Of a DNA stretch of 64,000 nucleotides, positions 26,698-36,201 are shown one piece after another. Origin of the DNA: G958295935 sp965224235. Its GTDB lineage: Bacteria; Chloroflexota; Dehalococcoidia; Lucifugimonadales; Lucifugimonadaceae. The notes under the pieces were generated by a model. The model did no database searches. It was not told the DNA's origin and saw nothing but the letters and a program-made list of their open reading frames with translations. The first letter of the stretch is position 1. Each line of letters opens with the position of its first letter. A program made the position numbers and the translations under genes. The stretch is taken from positions 434,001 through 498,000 of the forward strand of contig CBDCYP010000001.1 of assembly GCA_965224235.1 (NCBI GenBank). The letters are read 5' to 3'.

Positions 26698-27632
26698 TCA
26701 GGTGATCGAAGTGCGAACGCCCTGTCGTCTGGATTCACCAAGAAAACCGTCTATCAACTCAAGCTTGTAGTAGCGGTTGTCTTTGGACAGATATGAATCC
26801 GGCGACCCCGGCCTTGTACGGTCTATCAGGCTGCGGAAAAACTCTGAGGTCTACTCAGGACTCAAAGCGGCTCGACGATAAGCGACGCCACATTGCGCTT
26901 TCTGCACCAATAGCTCCGAACGAACTATGATATGACGGATGTCGTTGGGCTACTTGACGCCCCACCCACCATGTCTGTACGCCTTACCCTTTTTCAGCAG
27001 CCTGCTATGAACTCGTCAAGAGTCCGGCGATGGCCATTTACGCCATTCGGTACAGATGGAGGAGTGAAAGGATTGTAGTTGAAGTGCGCGCGCGACGCTG
27101 CAACCATGAACAGGCGCTCTCTGTCTTGAGGCAAGCTTGTTGCATCCTTGACATTCACCGTCCAACACGAGTCCTCCCTGAACCAGTATCCGGCGCGCCG
27201 TATTGCCCGCCGGATACTGTCGAACCAAGCTTTTCCTGCTCCATGGAGCAGGAACGGTACGTTCTCCAAGATGATCAAGGGAGGCCGTCGGGCCGGTTCG
27301 AATTCCGACAACAGACGCGGTATCTCAAAGAACAATCTTCCCCGAGGATCCTCCAGGCCTCGCCGCCCGCCTGCCTGTGAGAAGCTCTGGCAAGGGAATC
27401 CGGCAGCCAGCACATCAACAGCCGGCAGCCTGTCTGAATCCACGGAAAGACTTCGAACATCTTTGTCGACCAAAGTAACGTGCGGGAAGCGGTACCGGAA
27501 CGCAGCGCAGGCAAAATTGTCGTTGTCGCTAGCCCAGCTGATGTCAAAACCCGCTCTGGCGAGACCGGAGGCGAATCCCCCCATCCCGCTGAATAGGCAG
27601 GCAGCGGTTCTATTCGCCTGTCTCGGATTCAT
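26698..27632 (-). pseudogene. C5-cytosine DNA methyltransferase interrupted by a MITE-like element
   Basis: The N-terminal 209 residues carry DNA cytosine-5 methyltransferase motifs: I (CLFSGMGGFASG), IV with catalytic Cys81 (GFPCQSFSQAGG), VI (ILENVP, Glu123) and VIII (QDRERLFMVA). The frame then stops after DEFIAGC, inside the end of a 178-bp inverted-repeat element. On the far side the missing continuation is readable: removing the element plus one CTAT repeat joins DEFI to DRTRPGSPDSYLSKDNRYYK in frame, as methyltransferases continue after motif VIII. That frame ends at a TGA (26698-26700), and motifs IX/X are not seen, so the gene has further 3' damage. No cognate restriction enzyme is visible. 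Start at ATG 27632 is set by the family N-terminus. Confidence 0.85.
26827..27004. mobile_element. 178-bp MITE-like element inserted in the methyltransferase gene
   Basis: Ends CAGGCTGCGGAAAAA (26827-26841) and TTTTTCAGCAGCCTG (26990-27004) form 15-bp terminal inverted repeats with one mismatch. CTAT flanks it on both sides (26823-26826 and 27005-27008), a 4-bp target duplication. Excision in silico restores the methyltransferase reading frame, which is independent support for the borders. There is no coding capacity. The related IS family is not in the window. Confidence 0.9.
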
Positions 27633-27796
27633 CGTCGCCCCAGATGACTGGCATCGTAGCAACTGCTCACTGATGGGTTGGCGGCCAAGTTCGTGTCATT
27701 AACCGGCTGAATTGCCAAGTCCACCGGCTTCATGGCCACGCCCCCGCCCAGCTTCGGCAGAAGCTTTCCTGGACACCGTAGTAGCGCAGTCAACCC

Positions 27797-28894
27797 CTAA
27801 TTGATTTTCGGGTCGGTGTAGGTGTCGACCGGATCGATCTGACCGGGACTCAATTCCTTGAATGTCTTTCTGTACACCTGCACGCGGAAACGCGCTGCGT
27901 CGACTACAAAAACGCGGAACTCGTCGTCCACGCTCACCGTCGTCGGCCGCCAAAAGCGTTTTTCTCGGTCCAGGTCAGGGATGTAGTCCCGCCACCTCAA
28001 CATGTCGGGATTCGACATGAGCCGGCGGGCGCCCAGTTCGTTCATCGGGGCGTCGCCGATCATGGTTTCGATGAACAGGCCGCGGTGGTTGAACTGCACC
28101 ACCCGGTCGTTGCCGCGGTCGCAAACGTAGACGTCGCCGTGGGCGTCAACCGTCACGTCGCTCGGCCGTTTCAGCGGCGCCTTGTCCGGTCCCAGTGTGT
28201 CGAAAACGTGGAGTAGCTCGCCGTCCGGGGTGAAGCGTTGCACTCTGTCGTTACGCCAATCGGCCACCAGCACGCTACCGTCGAACCGATCCACTGAAAC
28301 GCCCCACGGGTAGTTAAGCTGCCCCGGCTCCGATCCCCTCTCGCCGAAGCCGCGGATGTACTCGCCCTCAACGGTGAATTGCTGCACTCGTGAACTGCGG
28401 GTACTGACGACCCACACCGTACCGTCCGGCTGCCACTCTATTCCCGCGGCGGCGTCCAATTGGCCCGTTCCGTCACCGGACTCGCCCCAGTAGTTATTCA
28501 CCACGCCGTCGGCGCCCAGCAACACCACTTTGTTGGCGTGTTCGTCGGTGAAGAACAGGGTCCCGGTCCGGTCCGAATCGCAACAGACCGGACCGGGAAA
28601 CGTCTCTTTGTCCCATTCCTCATATTGCCCGTCGATGGACAGATAGATATTGGGTTCAAACATCCCATCAAGATCGACCTTGGCGAACCGGACTCGTTCG
28701 AACAGGCGACCCCTGGGGTCGGTCTTGTTCAGTACGTAGTAGTAACCGTCACCGCCGAACGCCATGTCGAGAGCGCCGTAGAGTCCGTCGACGAACGCAC
28801 GTTGGCCGACGGAGGTCACAAAGACATGGCCCATGCGCAGCAGGTCCGGATAGTCTGCTTCCGGTGTTTTTGTGGGGAAGATTTGGGTAACCAT
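27797..28894 (-). CDS. NHL-repeat 6-bladed beta-propeller protein
   Basis: 365-aa propeller protein with NHL repeats, such as DAAAGIEWQPDGTVWVVSTRSSRVQQF, LNYPWGVSVDRFDGSVLVADWRNDRVQRF and RPSDVTVDAHGDVYVCDRGNDRVVQF (shown in shortened form: GTVWVVSTRSSRVQQF, VLVADWRNDRVQRF, VYVCDRGNDRVVQF). No signal peptide or catalytic motif. It could be a binding scaffold or a lyase/lactonase of unknown substrate. Only 4 bp separate its start from the stop of the upstream DUF1501 gene on the same strand, so the two are probably co-transcribed and translationally linked. Confidence 0.85.
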   Translation of the reverse strand: MVTQIFPTKTPEADYPDLLRMGHVFVTSVGQRAFVDGLYGALDMAFGGDGYYYVLNKTDPRGRLFERVRFAKVDLDGMFEPNIYLSIDGQYEEWDKETFPGPVCCDSDRTGTLFFTDEHANKVVLLGADGVVNNYWGESGDGTGQLDAAAGIEWQPDGTVWVVSTRSSRVQQFTVEGEYIRGFGERGSEPGQLNYPWGVSVDRFDGSVLVADWRNDRVQRFTPDGELLHVFDTLGPDKAPLKRPSDVTVDAHGDVYVCDRGNDRVVQFNHRGLFIETMIGDAPMNELGARRLMSNPDMLRWRDYIPDLDREKRFWRPTTVSVDDEFRVFVVDAARFRVQVYRKTFKELSPGQIDPVDTYTDPKIN

Positions 28895-28898
28895 GGGC

Positions 28899-30056
28899 TT
28901 AGTTCAGAGGGCCGATCATGCCGGCGTACCTTTCGAATGAGCCGTTGACTATGGGTTCCGGCTGTATTCCGAACCAGTCGTCAAGGACCGTCGAGTAGAT
29001 GCTCCTGAAGTCGTTGTTGTAGCGCAGGTCTCCGCTTAGCTGGTCGGCCGGGTCGAGAGACGGGTACTCGCCGTAGATACCGCCATTCACACGGTCTCCG
29101 ATTAGGAACGCCCCGCCGCCGGAGCCGTGATCGGTGCCGTTACCGTTGTCCCTTACCCGTCTGCCGAACTCCGTGAACACGAGCATGACAACTTCCTCGG
29201 CAGCGTCGTGTTCCCGCAGATCGGCGAAGAAGTCAGACACGGCTGTCGAGACGTGGCCCAATAGCTCGGTCTGCGTACCCATCTGGGCGCCGTGCGTGTC
29301 GAAGCCTCCCAACTCGGCGTAAAACACCCGCGTGCCGATGTTTGCGGTGTGCACCTGTGCGATGCCCCTGAGGCTCTGCGACAACTGGTCGCTCGAATAC
29401 TCAATGCTCGACGAGTACTGGGCCGGAACCGGTTTGAGCATATCCACGCCGGTCAACGCATCAACGCCGGTCTGTCCAATGTGGCCGAGCGCCATCCTGG
29501 CCTCGCCAAACTCCTCCGGGGCGTACATGCGGGTGAACACGTTTATGGCGCGGCGCTGACGTTCGCCCGGCATGTTCGTAAGCAGCCCGTAGCTCTCGAG
29601 GTCCCTGACGGAGATCGCCGGAACCCCCGAGAGGTACATCGCCCGCGGGAGGCCCTGCCCGAAACTCACGCCGGCGCACACATTTTGCTTGCCCGGGTCG
29701 AGTTCCCTGATTACCCGGCCGAGCCAGCCCTCCGGGACTACGGCGGTCGGTTCGGCGGTGTGCCAGATATCCATCGACCGGAAGTGCGATCGATCGGGGT
29801 TTGGATATCCAACGCCGGCGACTATGGCCAGATTCCCCTGGTCATACATCTCCTTGAATGACTTAAGGGCCGGGTGGAACCCGTATTGGTCGCCGATGGG
29901 CAGCAGGTCGCCTTCCGGTATGCCGACGGTCTTCCGGAAGTCGTAGTAGAACGGATCGCTATACGGGACCACCGTATTCATGAAGTCGTTGCCGCCCGAG
30001 AGCTGCAAAACGACGAGGACGGGGTCTTTTACGGCGTTGCGGTTTGCGGTTTTCAT
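28899..30056 (-). CDS. DUF1501 domain-containing protein
   Basis: 385-aa DUF1501 protein (sulfatase/alkaline-phosphatase superfamily fold). Characteristic stretches are VLVVLQLSGGNDFMNTVVPY, FHPALKSFKEMYDQGNLAIV, DRSHFRSMDIWHTAE and VFTEFGRRVRDNGNGTDHGS. The family is nearly always paired with DUF1800, as here, and the pair is thought to act at the cell surface or in secretion; the function is not established. GAGGAG lies 7 nt before the ATG at 30056; the long frame continuing to 30215 is shadow of the upstream gene. No obvious signal peptide with this start. Confidence 0.88.
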   Translation of the reverse strand: MKTANRNAVKDPVLVVLQLSGGNDFMNTVVPYSDPFYYDFRKTVGIPEGDLLPIGDQYGFHPALKSFKEMYDQGNLAIVAGVGYPNPDRSHFRSMDIWHTAEPTAVVPEGWLGRVIRELDPGKQNVCAGVSFGQGLPRAMYLSGVPAISVRDLESYGLLTNMPGERQRRAINVFTRMYAPEEFGEARMALGHIGQTGVDALTGVDMLKPVPAQYSSSIEYSSDQLSQSLRGIAQVHTANIGTRVFYAELGGFDTHGAQMGTQTELLGHVSTAVSDFFADLREHDAAEEVVMLVFTEFGRRVRDNGNGTDHGSGGGAFLIGDRVNGGIYGEYPSLDPADQLSGDLRYNNDFRSIYSTVLDDWFGIQPEPIVNGSFERYAGMIGPLN

Positions 30057-30067
30057 TATCGTGCTCC

Positions 30068-31435
30068 TCAGGCCATCTGGAACTCGCGAGACGAAGCTAT
30101 GTATTCGAACATGCGGGTCACCGCTTCGTCGAATGTCTCGTCGGCGGCCGCGACGTTTAATTCGCCAATATCGTCGAGGATTACGCGTCGGCTCTTGTCT
30201 TCGAGTTCCCAACACCCCAACTCATACAGGCACGCGTCCAGAAGTTGATCGGACGTAAACGAAGGGCGCATCTGCCCGACGTGATCGATCATCTTTCTCA
30301 CACCTGGGTGGCGGGAGTCGCCCAGCCGATCGACGGCGAAGTTGACTCTCTCTATCAGGAATGACGAATCGATCCATTCCCGGCCGGTGTGCCAGCCTTC
30401 GACGGTGGGAGGGTTCAGCAGTTCCTGGCCCATCGATGCCGAGGCGGTTAACAAATGCCGGATGCCGGATTCGTACGGATCCCGGTGCTGACCGTTGAGG
30501 ATTATCGTATTGATCACGAGTTCTGCCGGACTTCTGACGCGGTTGAATCTGGCGTTTTTGAAGTAGTCAGAGTTGAAAAGCGCTCGGAGCATTTCACTCA
30601 GGTCGTAGCCGGAATCGAAGTACACGGCCGAAAGCGTTTCAATAGCTTCGTAGTCGGGTTCGTCGGCGACGAAGTAGTTGTACATGGTTTTGGCCACATA
30701 TTGGCCCGTCGCAGGCTGGCGGACCACGATGTCCACAATGTCGTTTCCGTTGAATGCGGCCGATTCGCCGAGGAACGACTTTTGCTTGCAGTCGTGATCG
30801 TCATTTCTGAAGACGTAGCCCGACTCGTACCAGCCATTGGGGTAGCGTGGAATGGTTTGCTTGATGGTCCAGCCAGTGAAGGCGTGCGCCGCCGCCTGAA
30901 CGTCGTCTTCCGTGTAGTTGCCCCTCCCCATGCTGAACAGTTCAAGGAGTTCCCGCCCGTAGTTTTCGTTTATCTCCCCATCGTGGTTCGTCTGCTGGTC
31001 CAGCCAGTAGATCATGCCCGGATCGTGGGATAATTCATCGAGCAGGACGTGGAAGTTGCCCAGCCCGTTGTTGCGCAACATGTCGAGGTGGCCGCGAATC
31101 ATCAGCGGATTTGTCACCTTCGACGCCGCCGTGGCGAAACGGTTGTGCCACATAAGGGCCACCTTTTCTTCGAGCGGCCGGCGGGTGTTGATCATGCTGA
31201 AGACCCACTTCTTGTTGGTCCACCAGTAGTCTTCTTCGTTGGCGTGTTCCAGGTTGAAGCGGTCCAGTAAATCCTCTTCGGGCCGTTCATAACGGCCAAC
31301 CTGAATCAGATCCTCGACGAGGTCCTCGTAGCTCCGTTCAGCGAGCTGTTCGAGTTGCCATGCGGGCAGTCCGAAAGCTGCGCGTCGCATGAGATGCGCT
31401 ACCAGGGTCACGTCGGTGCGGGTTGACGTGGTCAT
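30068..31435 (-). CDS. DUF1800 domain-containing protein
   Basis: 455-aa DUF1800 protein. Landmarks are VAHLMRRAAFG at the N-terminus, PLEEKVALMWHNRFATA, ENYGRELLELFSMG, AAHAFTGWTI and VEGWHTGREWI. It ends 11 bp before the DUF1501 gene on the same strand, giving the order DUF1800-DUF1501-NHL, which looks like one transcription unit. Function unknown for the family; partnership with DUF1501 is the strongest clue. Confidence 0.9.
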   Translation of the reverse strand: MTTSTRTDVTLVAHLMRRAAFGLPAWQLEQLAERSYEDLVEDLIQVGRYERPEEDLLDRFNLEHANEEDYWWTNKKWVFSMINTRRPLEEKVALMWHNRFATAASKVTNPLMIRGHLDMLRNNGLGNFHVLLDELSHDPGMIYWLDQQTNHDGEINENYGRELLELFSMGRGNYTEDDVQAAAHAFTGWTIKQTIPRYPNGWYESGYVFRNDDHDCKQKSFLGESAAFNGNDIVDIVVRQPATGQYVAKTMYNYFVADEPDYEAIETLSAVYFDSGYDLSEMLRALFNSDYFKNARFNRVRSPAELVINTIILNGQHRDPYESGIRHLLTASASMGQELLNPPTVEGWHTGREWIDSSFLIERVNFAVDRLGDSRHPGVRKMIDHVGQMRPSFTSDQLLDACLYELGCWELEDKSRRVILDDIGELNVAAADETFDEAVTRMFEYIASSREFQMA

Positions 31436-31539
31436 GGGGTTGCCTCCGTCACCTGGGGCCAGGCTCTATTCTGCCTAGCGAGTCTTCGGGCATTAGAAAA
31501 CTGCCACAATGTTACATCGGCTGGGAAATTCGGGAAAGG

Positions 31540-32979
31540 TCAACTCACCGGCGGCCTGCGGTCTGCCCACGGATGAACCTCTTCGTATGCGGCCGACGCC
31601 GCGAGGACGGTCGCCTCGTCTCGCAATCGGCCTACGACGTGCAGCCCGATCGGCAGTCCGGCCGATGAGAACCCGCATGGAACGTTTGCGGCCGTGTTTC
31701 CGGTGAGGTTGAAGAGATAGGTGAACGCGAAGTAGTCCATCATGGGGTTGCCGACCCGAACGCCGCCGATTACAGCCGGTCTCTTGCCGTGCTCCAGGGC
31801 CGTCACCGCCGTTGTGGGCGTCATAAGTAGGTCGAATCTCTCGAAGAACTCCGACATGTAGGCGCGGTACTTGCCGACGTTGTTCAACGCTTCGATGTAC
31901 TCTGCCGCGGTCCTTTCGCGTCCGATTTCCATGTCGATCCGCACGTAGTCGGTCAGCAGATCGGCCTGATCCAGAGCCCCCGGGTTGCCGGCGTACGTGC
32001 GCGCGGTCCAGTAGTTTGCGAACGTCTTTCGGATGTTGTCGAATTCGTCCGGCTTGAAACCGGGCTCTTCGACCGTTGCGCCCAATTCCCGGAACGACTC
32101 CGCGGCGCGTTGCGCTGCGGCCTTCACCTCACCGTCCACTGCGGCGCCGCCCAAGTCGGGGCTCCACGCGATCCTCAGCCCTTTTACTCCCCTGCCCAGC
32201 GCCGCGGTAAAGTCGGGTGGGGTTTCCCGCAACGTCAGATACTCGGCGTCGGGAGAAGGACCGGCCATCACGTTCATCATCACGGCAGAGTCCCGAACGT
32301 CGCGTGTGATCGGACCTCCCGAGGAGTGGTTGATGGGGTGGAAGGAGGCATCGCCCGCCGGTCGGCGAGGCATGCGTCCCTGCGTGCCCTTTATCCCGTA
32401 AAGGCCGCTGAATGAGGCCGGGATGCGTATCGAACCGCCGCCGTCGCCGCCGTGTCCAACGGGGAATATTCCGGCCGCAACACCAGCCGCCGCTCCCCCG
32501 CTCGATCCGCCGGGCGTGTGGTTCAGGTTCCATGGGCTGCAACATGGCGGGCCAAGCCGGTTTTCGGTGAAGCCGGCGTGCCCGAACTCCGGCAGGTTCG
32601 TTTTGCCCACGACGATTGCGCCGGCGCCCTTGATCCGTTCCGCGGGCAGCGAATCGGCGTCTGCAATACGGTCTTTGTAGAGCAGTGAGCCCACTGTGTG
32701 CGGCATCCCTGCTACTGCTTCGGTGTCTTTGATCGGGATCGGGACCCCGTGCAGCGGGCCCAACTCGTCGCCCCGCATCACTGCCGATTCCGCTGCGCGA
32801 GCCGCGTCCATGGCGTACTCCGGCGCCAAATGGACAAATGCGTGCAACCTGGGTTCGAACTCGTCGATGCGCCTGAGGCATGCTTCGGTCAGTTCCACCG
32901 GGGATACTTCCCGGGCCGCCACCATTTCCGCGAGACGCCACCCCGGTGTGAACATCAACTCCCTGTCGTCGTGGGTCAT
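31540..32979 (-). CDS. Amidase (amidase signature family)
   Basis: 479-aa amidase. The Ser-cisSer-Lys triad is visible with correct spacing: Lys84 (PIPIKDTE), Ser159 in GGSSGG and Ser183 in GDGGGSIRIPAS. Members hydrolyse amides or act as GatA; the sequence lacks partner gatB/gatC and the gene context is catabolic, so a free amidase is more likely. The start at 32979 follows GGAGGA; the open frame to 33312 is an Arg-rich shadow. It follows the ThDP enzyme gene on the same strand after 79 bp and may share its transcript. Confidence 0.92.
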   Translation of the reverse strand: MTHDDRELMFTPGWRLAEMVAAREVSPVELTEACLRRIDEFEPRLHAFVHLAPEYAMDAARAAESAVMRGDELGPLHGVPIPIKDTEAVAGMPHTVGSLLYKDRIADADSLPAERIKGAGAIVVGKTNLPEFGHAGFTENRLGPPCCSPWNLNHTPGGSSGGAAAGVAAGIFPVGHGGDGGGSIRIPASFSGLYGIKGTQGRMPRRPAGDASFHPINHSSGGPITRDVRDSAVMMNVMAGPSPDAEYLTLRETPPDFTAALGRGVKGLRIAWSPDLGGAAVDGEVKAAAQRAAESFRELGATVEEPGFKPDEFDNIRKTFANYWTARTYAGNPGALDQADLLTDYVRIDMEIGRERTAAEYIEALNNVGKYRAYMSEFFERFDLLMTPTTAVTALEHGKRPAVIGGVRVGNPMMDYFAFTYLFNLTGNTAANVPCGFSSAGLPIGLHVVGRLRDEATVLAASAAYEEVHPWADRRPPVS

Positions 32980-33058
32980 CTTTTCAATTTCCTCCGGCGC
33001 CGGACCGATTGCTTGTGACGCTACTCCCAAAGTCGCGGCGACAAGCCATCGGCCACGC

Positions 33059-34693
33059 CTACTCCATTCTGGACCCTGCGAAGTTCGACAGTGCCCGGGC
33101 CGCAGGATCTGTGTGCACGTTGACGATCGCAGGCGCCCCCGACGACATGGCACGCTCAAGCGCCGGCCGGATCTCTTCGGGTTCCTCCACCGTCTCACCG
33201 TACCCACCGAACGCTTCTGCGATCTTGTCGAATTGTGTGAATCCCAGTTCTCGCCCCGGCTTGCGAATTCCCTGGACGCGGGCGGTCCAGCCCTCGTTGT
33301 TCGAAACGACAATCGTCATCGCCAGGCCGTACCGCACCGCCGTGTCGAAGTCCTGTATGTTCATGCCGAGGGAACCGTCACCATGGAGGGAGACCACCTG
33401 CTTGGCGGGCTTGGCCAGCTTGGCGCCGATGGCGTAAGGGAGACCCACTCCCATGCACCCTGTCGGACCTGAGTTAATGCGGTGGCCGGGCTCATAGGTC
33501 TGGATCGACTGCCTGCCGTAATGGAGTATCTCGTTACCGTCGACGGTCAAGATCGCGTCCCGATCCATTACTTCACGAAGCTCTTTGCATAGCCGCAGCG
33601 GGTGAATCGGCGACGAATCGGAGTTCTCCAGCGGCGCGACGCGCTGCCTACGGATGGCGTCGGCATCGCGCAGATGGTCGACCCATGACGACTCGTAACC
33701 CGGCCTGAAATCGGTCCGGTCGAGTTCGAGGTTGATCTGGGCAAGGATCGCCTTTGCGTCGCCTGCCAGCCCGATGCTTACGGACCGGTTATGCCCTATT
33801 TCAGAGGGTTCGATATCGATCTGGATAATTTTGGCATTGGTGTTGATGCGTCTGCCAAACGTCATCACCCAATTGAAGCGGGTACCCACAACCAGAACCG
33901 CGTCGCACTCGCGGAAGGCGACGCTCCGCGCGGCCGGAAACGAGAGCGGGTGGTCTTCAGGCACCAGGCCCCGTGACATCGGGGTCGTGTAAAACGGGAT
34001 TCCCGTGCGATCGACGAACTGGCGGAGCTCGTCCCACGCACGCGACCAAAACGCACCGCCGCCTGCGAGCGCTATGGGACTCCGTGCGTCGGCCAATATG
34101 GCGACGGCTCGTCGAATCATGTCCGGATCGGCTTCTGGACGCGCCAGCATCTCAGGACGGGACGGCGACGGCGCTTCCGCTTCTTCCACAAGCTCGTACA
34201 GGACGTCCTCATTGCAATCCACGTACACAGGACCCGGCCGGCCTGTGGTTGCGAGCCGAAACGCGGTTGAGATCTGTTCCGGGTAACGAACGGCCTGTGT
34301 TGGCCTCATCACCGCTTTGCTCACGGGTTCGAATACCGACACCTGGTCGATTTCCTGAAAGCCTCCGCGTCCGAAGTCGGAAATCGGCCCGGCGCCTCCC
34401 AACGTCACCATTGGGGCGCAGTCCACGAACGCGTTGTACTGGCCGGTGAGCAGATTCAGGGCGCCGGGCCCCGACGCCGCAGTAGTTACGCCGGGCTTTC
34501 CGGTGACGCGGGCGTAGCCGTGGGCAGCCATTGCCGCAGCCTGCTCATGCCGGAAGTCAACTGTCCGGATGCCCATGTCTTCCGAGTTATTGACGATTTC
34601 ATAATTGGGACCGCCCATGAGATAGAAAAGGATATCTACTCCCTCTTCTTTCAAGGTTCTGGCGACCAGAAAACTACCCTCTACCCGACCCAT
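33059..34693 (-). CDS. Thiamine diphosphate-dependent enzyme (acetolactate synthase-like)
   Basis: 544-aa ThDP enzyme with the three-domain layout of acetolactate synthase, benzoylformate decarboxylase and oxalyl-CoA decarboxylase. The catalytic Glu50 is in DFRHEQAAAMAAHGYAR; the cofactor-binding motif GDG...NN is seen as LHGDGSLGMNIQDFD followed by VVSNNEGW. The small regulatory subunit of acetolactate synthase is absent, and the amidase/hydroxyacid dehydrogenase context suggests 2-oxoacid decarboxylation or carboligation in catabolism (inferred). Confidence 0.87.
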   Translation of the reverse strand: MGRVEGSFLVARTLKEEGVDILFYLMGGPNYEIVNNSEDMGIRTVDFRHEQAAAMAAHGYARVTGKPGVTTAASGPGALNLLTGQYNAFVDCAPMVTLGGAGPISDFGRGGFQEIDQVSVFEPVSKAVMRPTQAVRYPEQISTAFRLATTGRPGPVYVDCNEDVLYELVEEAEAPSPSRPEMLARPEADPDMIRRAVAILADARSPIALAGGGAFWSRAWDELRQFVDRTGIPFYTTPMSRGLVPEDHPLSFPAARSVAFRECDAVLVVGTRFNWVMTFGRRINTNAKIIQIDIEPSEIGHNRSVSIGLAGDAKAILAQINLELDRTDFRPGYESSWVDHLRDADAIRRQRVAPLENSDSSPIHPLRLCKELREVMDRDAILTVDGNEILHYGRQSIQTYEPGHRINSGPTGCMGVGLPYAIGAKLAKPAKQVVSLHGDGSLGMNIQDFDTAVRYGLAMTIVVSNNEGWTARVQGIRKPGRELGFTQFDKIAEAFGGYGETVEEPEEIRPALERAMSSGAPAIVNVHTDPAARALSNFAGSRME

Positions 34694-34834
34694 TTGTGCT
34701 CCTTACAACAGGTGATTGGCGAGTCTTGGTGTGTGAAATCAGACTCTACCCGATATGCCGCGTGGCGTCGTCGGATTAGCCGGACCTCAGAACGAACTGA
34801 TTCGACGCCGGTTGGTTGATGAATACGCCGGGCT

Positions 34835-35977
34835 CTAGTCAGCGATGAGCCGCTCAGCCTCTTCCGTCGGGTATCGTCCCACCATGGCGGATGATCGCGG
34901 CCGGGGTGAACTACCTGCCAGCCGGGCGGCTTCAGCGAGAAGCGACACTCCGCCGGCAAAGTCCGCCAGAGCGATCGACTCGGCCGAGACTGAGCCGTCG
35001 GGACTCCCGTTGTGGTAGTTGACCAGTGGAAAAGCCATGCCGGTTGTGCTGTACCCGAACGCGGAAAAAGCGGTCGCTTCGCACACGCCTCCGCTCATTA
35101 GCTGTCGTTGACACTTGAACTCCCCAGCGCCGCCAAGACGGTCTCTGGCCGTTGCCAGGTACGCCTCGGCACCGGAGTCAAACGTAGTAGTGGCATCTCC
35201 CACCCGAATCACCGGCCCGCGCCCTATCTCAGCCCCGGGCAGTGTGCGACTGGACTCGACGGAAATCACGATCGTGTCGTGAGGCAGCACCCCATCGGCC
35301 GCGGCCAATCGTGCGCCAACAAGCCCGACCTCCTCGGCCCTAGTGAACAAAGCGTGTACCGCGCCTGGTGTTTCGAACTCGGTCGAGAGTCGCAGGACTG
35401 CCAATACCGCCGCACAGCCCGCCAGATCGTCGAGCGCTCGCATGTGGATCATGCTTCCGTCAAGATCGAAGTCGGGAAGGTCGAACACTACGGCGCAGGG
35501 CAGTATTTCTATACGGTCCTCTACGTCGACCAGCACTGCTCTATCCCTTGTCGGAGTGTCGTGGGCATCTTCCGAAACCGGCATGGCGCCGATCACTGTT
35601 CCCGGTGTTCTACGGAATGAACGGCCGTCGGCAGAGGTGTCGTCCGTGATTAGTTGGACGGCGGCGCCCGAATCAAGCGCGCCGGGCGGCACACCGCCAA
35701 GCGCTCTGCATAGCAAGTAACCGCCCTCGTACGAAACGGCTTCAAACCCCGGATGGTCGAGGTGCGCAACGAACGCCAATCCGGGCGCGTCCGCGTCCGT
35801 TCCCGGTCTTGTTGCCAGTAAGTTTCCCCAGCGGTCCACCGTCACGGCGAGTCCAGCCGATTCGCAAGCGGACCTAACGTAGTCGGCGCCGCGGCGTTCG
35901 TAGTATGGAGCGGATGGGAGACGCCCGAGCGCGGCGAGTGACCGCAACGCGTACTCCCTGGTGTCAGCTTCGCTCAG
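34835..35977 (-). CDS. M42/M28-type metallopeptidase, start uncertain
   Basis: About 380-aa zinc aminopeptidase-like protein. Metal ligands fit the M42/M20-like pattern: HLDH in AFVAHLDHPGF, the bridging Asp in ALDDLAGCAAV, the Glu pair in FTRAEEVGLVGA and a late His in LVNYHNGSPDG. The open frame extends to 36184, but its first part is read from a dispersed repeat, so the gene must start later. No ATG or GTG exists between the repeat and the conserved domain. GGGAG followed at 8 nt by CTG at 35977 is the best start; TTG at 35947 is the alternative. The original start may have been lost to the repeat insertion. Confidence 0.7.
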   Translation of the reverse strand: MSEADTREYALRSLAALGRLPSAPYYERRGADYVRSACESAGLAVTVDRWGNLLATRPGTDADAPGLAFVAHLDHPGFEAVSYEGGYLLCRALGGVPPGALDSGAAVQLITDDTSADGRSFRRTPGTVIGAMPVSEDAHDTPTRDRAVLVDVEDRIEILPCAVVFDLPDFDLDGSMIHMRALDDLAGCAAVLAVLRLSTEFETPGAVHALFTRAEEVGLVGARLAAADGVLPHDTIVISVESSRTLPGAEIGRGPVIRVGDATTTFDSGAEAYLATARDRLGGAGEFKCQRQLMSGGVCEATAFSAFGYSTTGMAFPLVNYHNGSPDGSVSAESIALADFAGGVSLLAEAARLAGSSPRPRSSAMVGRYPTEEAERLIAD

Positions 35978-36064
35978 TGGTTCGTCTCCCGATCTGCCGG
36001 AACGACGCCTGCCAAAAAGTAAGCATCGTTCCCATCTGTACTTACAGGGTACGGCAGGGCTTAG

Positions 36065-36201
36065 AGGGTGTCTAACAAGTCCCTCGTCCTGAGCAATACC
36101 GGGCGGTCCGGGGTCAACCGTATGGGCCGGCCCGCCTCGTTGAAAGTAGATTCTTCGGCTTCGCTCAGAATGACAGAATGACAATTGTTTTTAGACACCC
36201 T
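36065..36201. mobile_element. 137-bp inverted-repeat element with CTTAG target duplication
   Basis: The 11-bp ends AGGGTGTCTAA (36065-36075) and TTAGACACCCT (36191-36201) are exact inverted repeats. CTTAG occurs on both outer sides (36060-36064 and 36202-36206). The interior shares about 80 bp with the repeat at 13.36-13.44 kb, including the TTCTTCGGCTTCGCTCAG stretch. A lone TTAGACACCCT end also lies at 56290-56300, upstream of selB. It fills most of the gap between the peptidase and the first hydroxyacid dehydrogenase. Confidence 0.85.

Noticed and set aside
26994..26996. TGA of the methyltransferase as a second selenocysteine codon
   Set aside because: The TGA lies in the terminal repeat of an inserted element and the frame is restored by excising it, so recoding is not needed.
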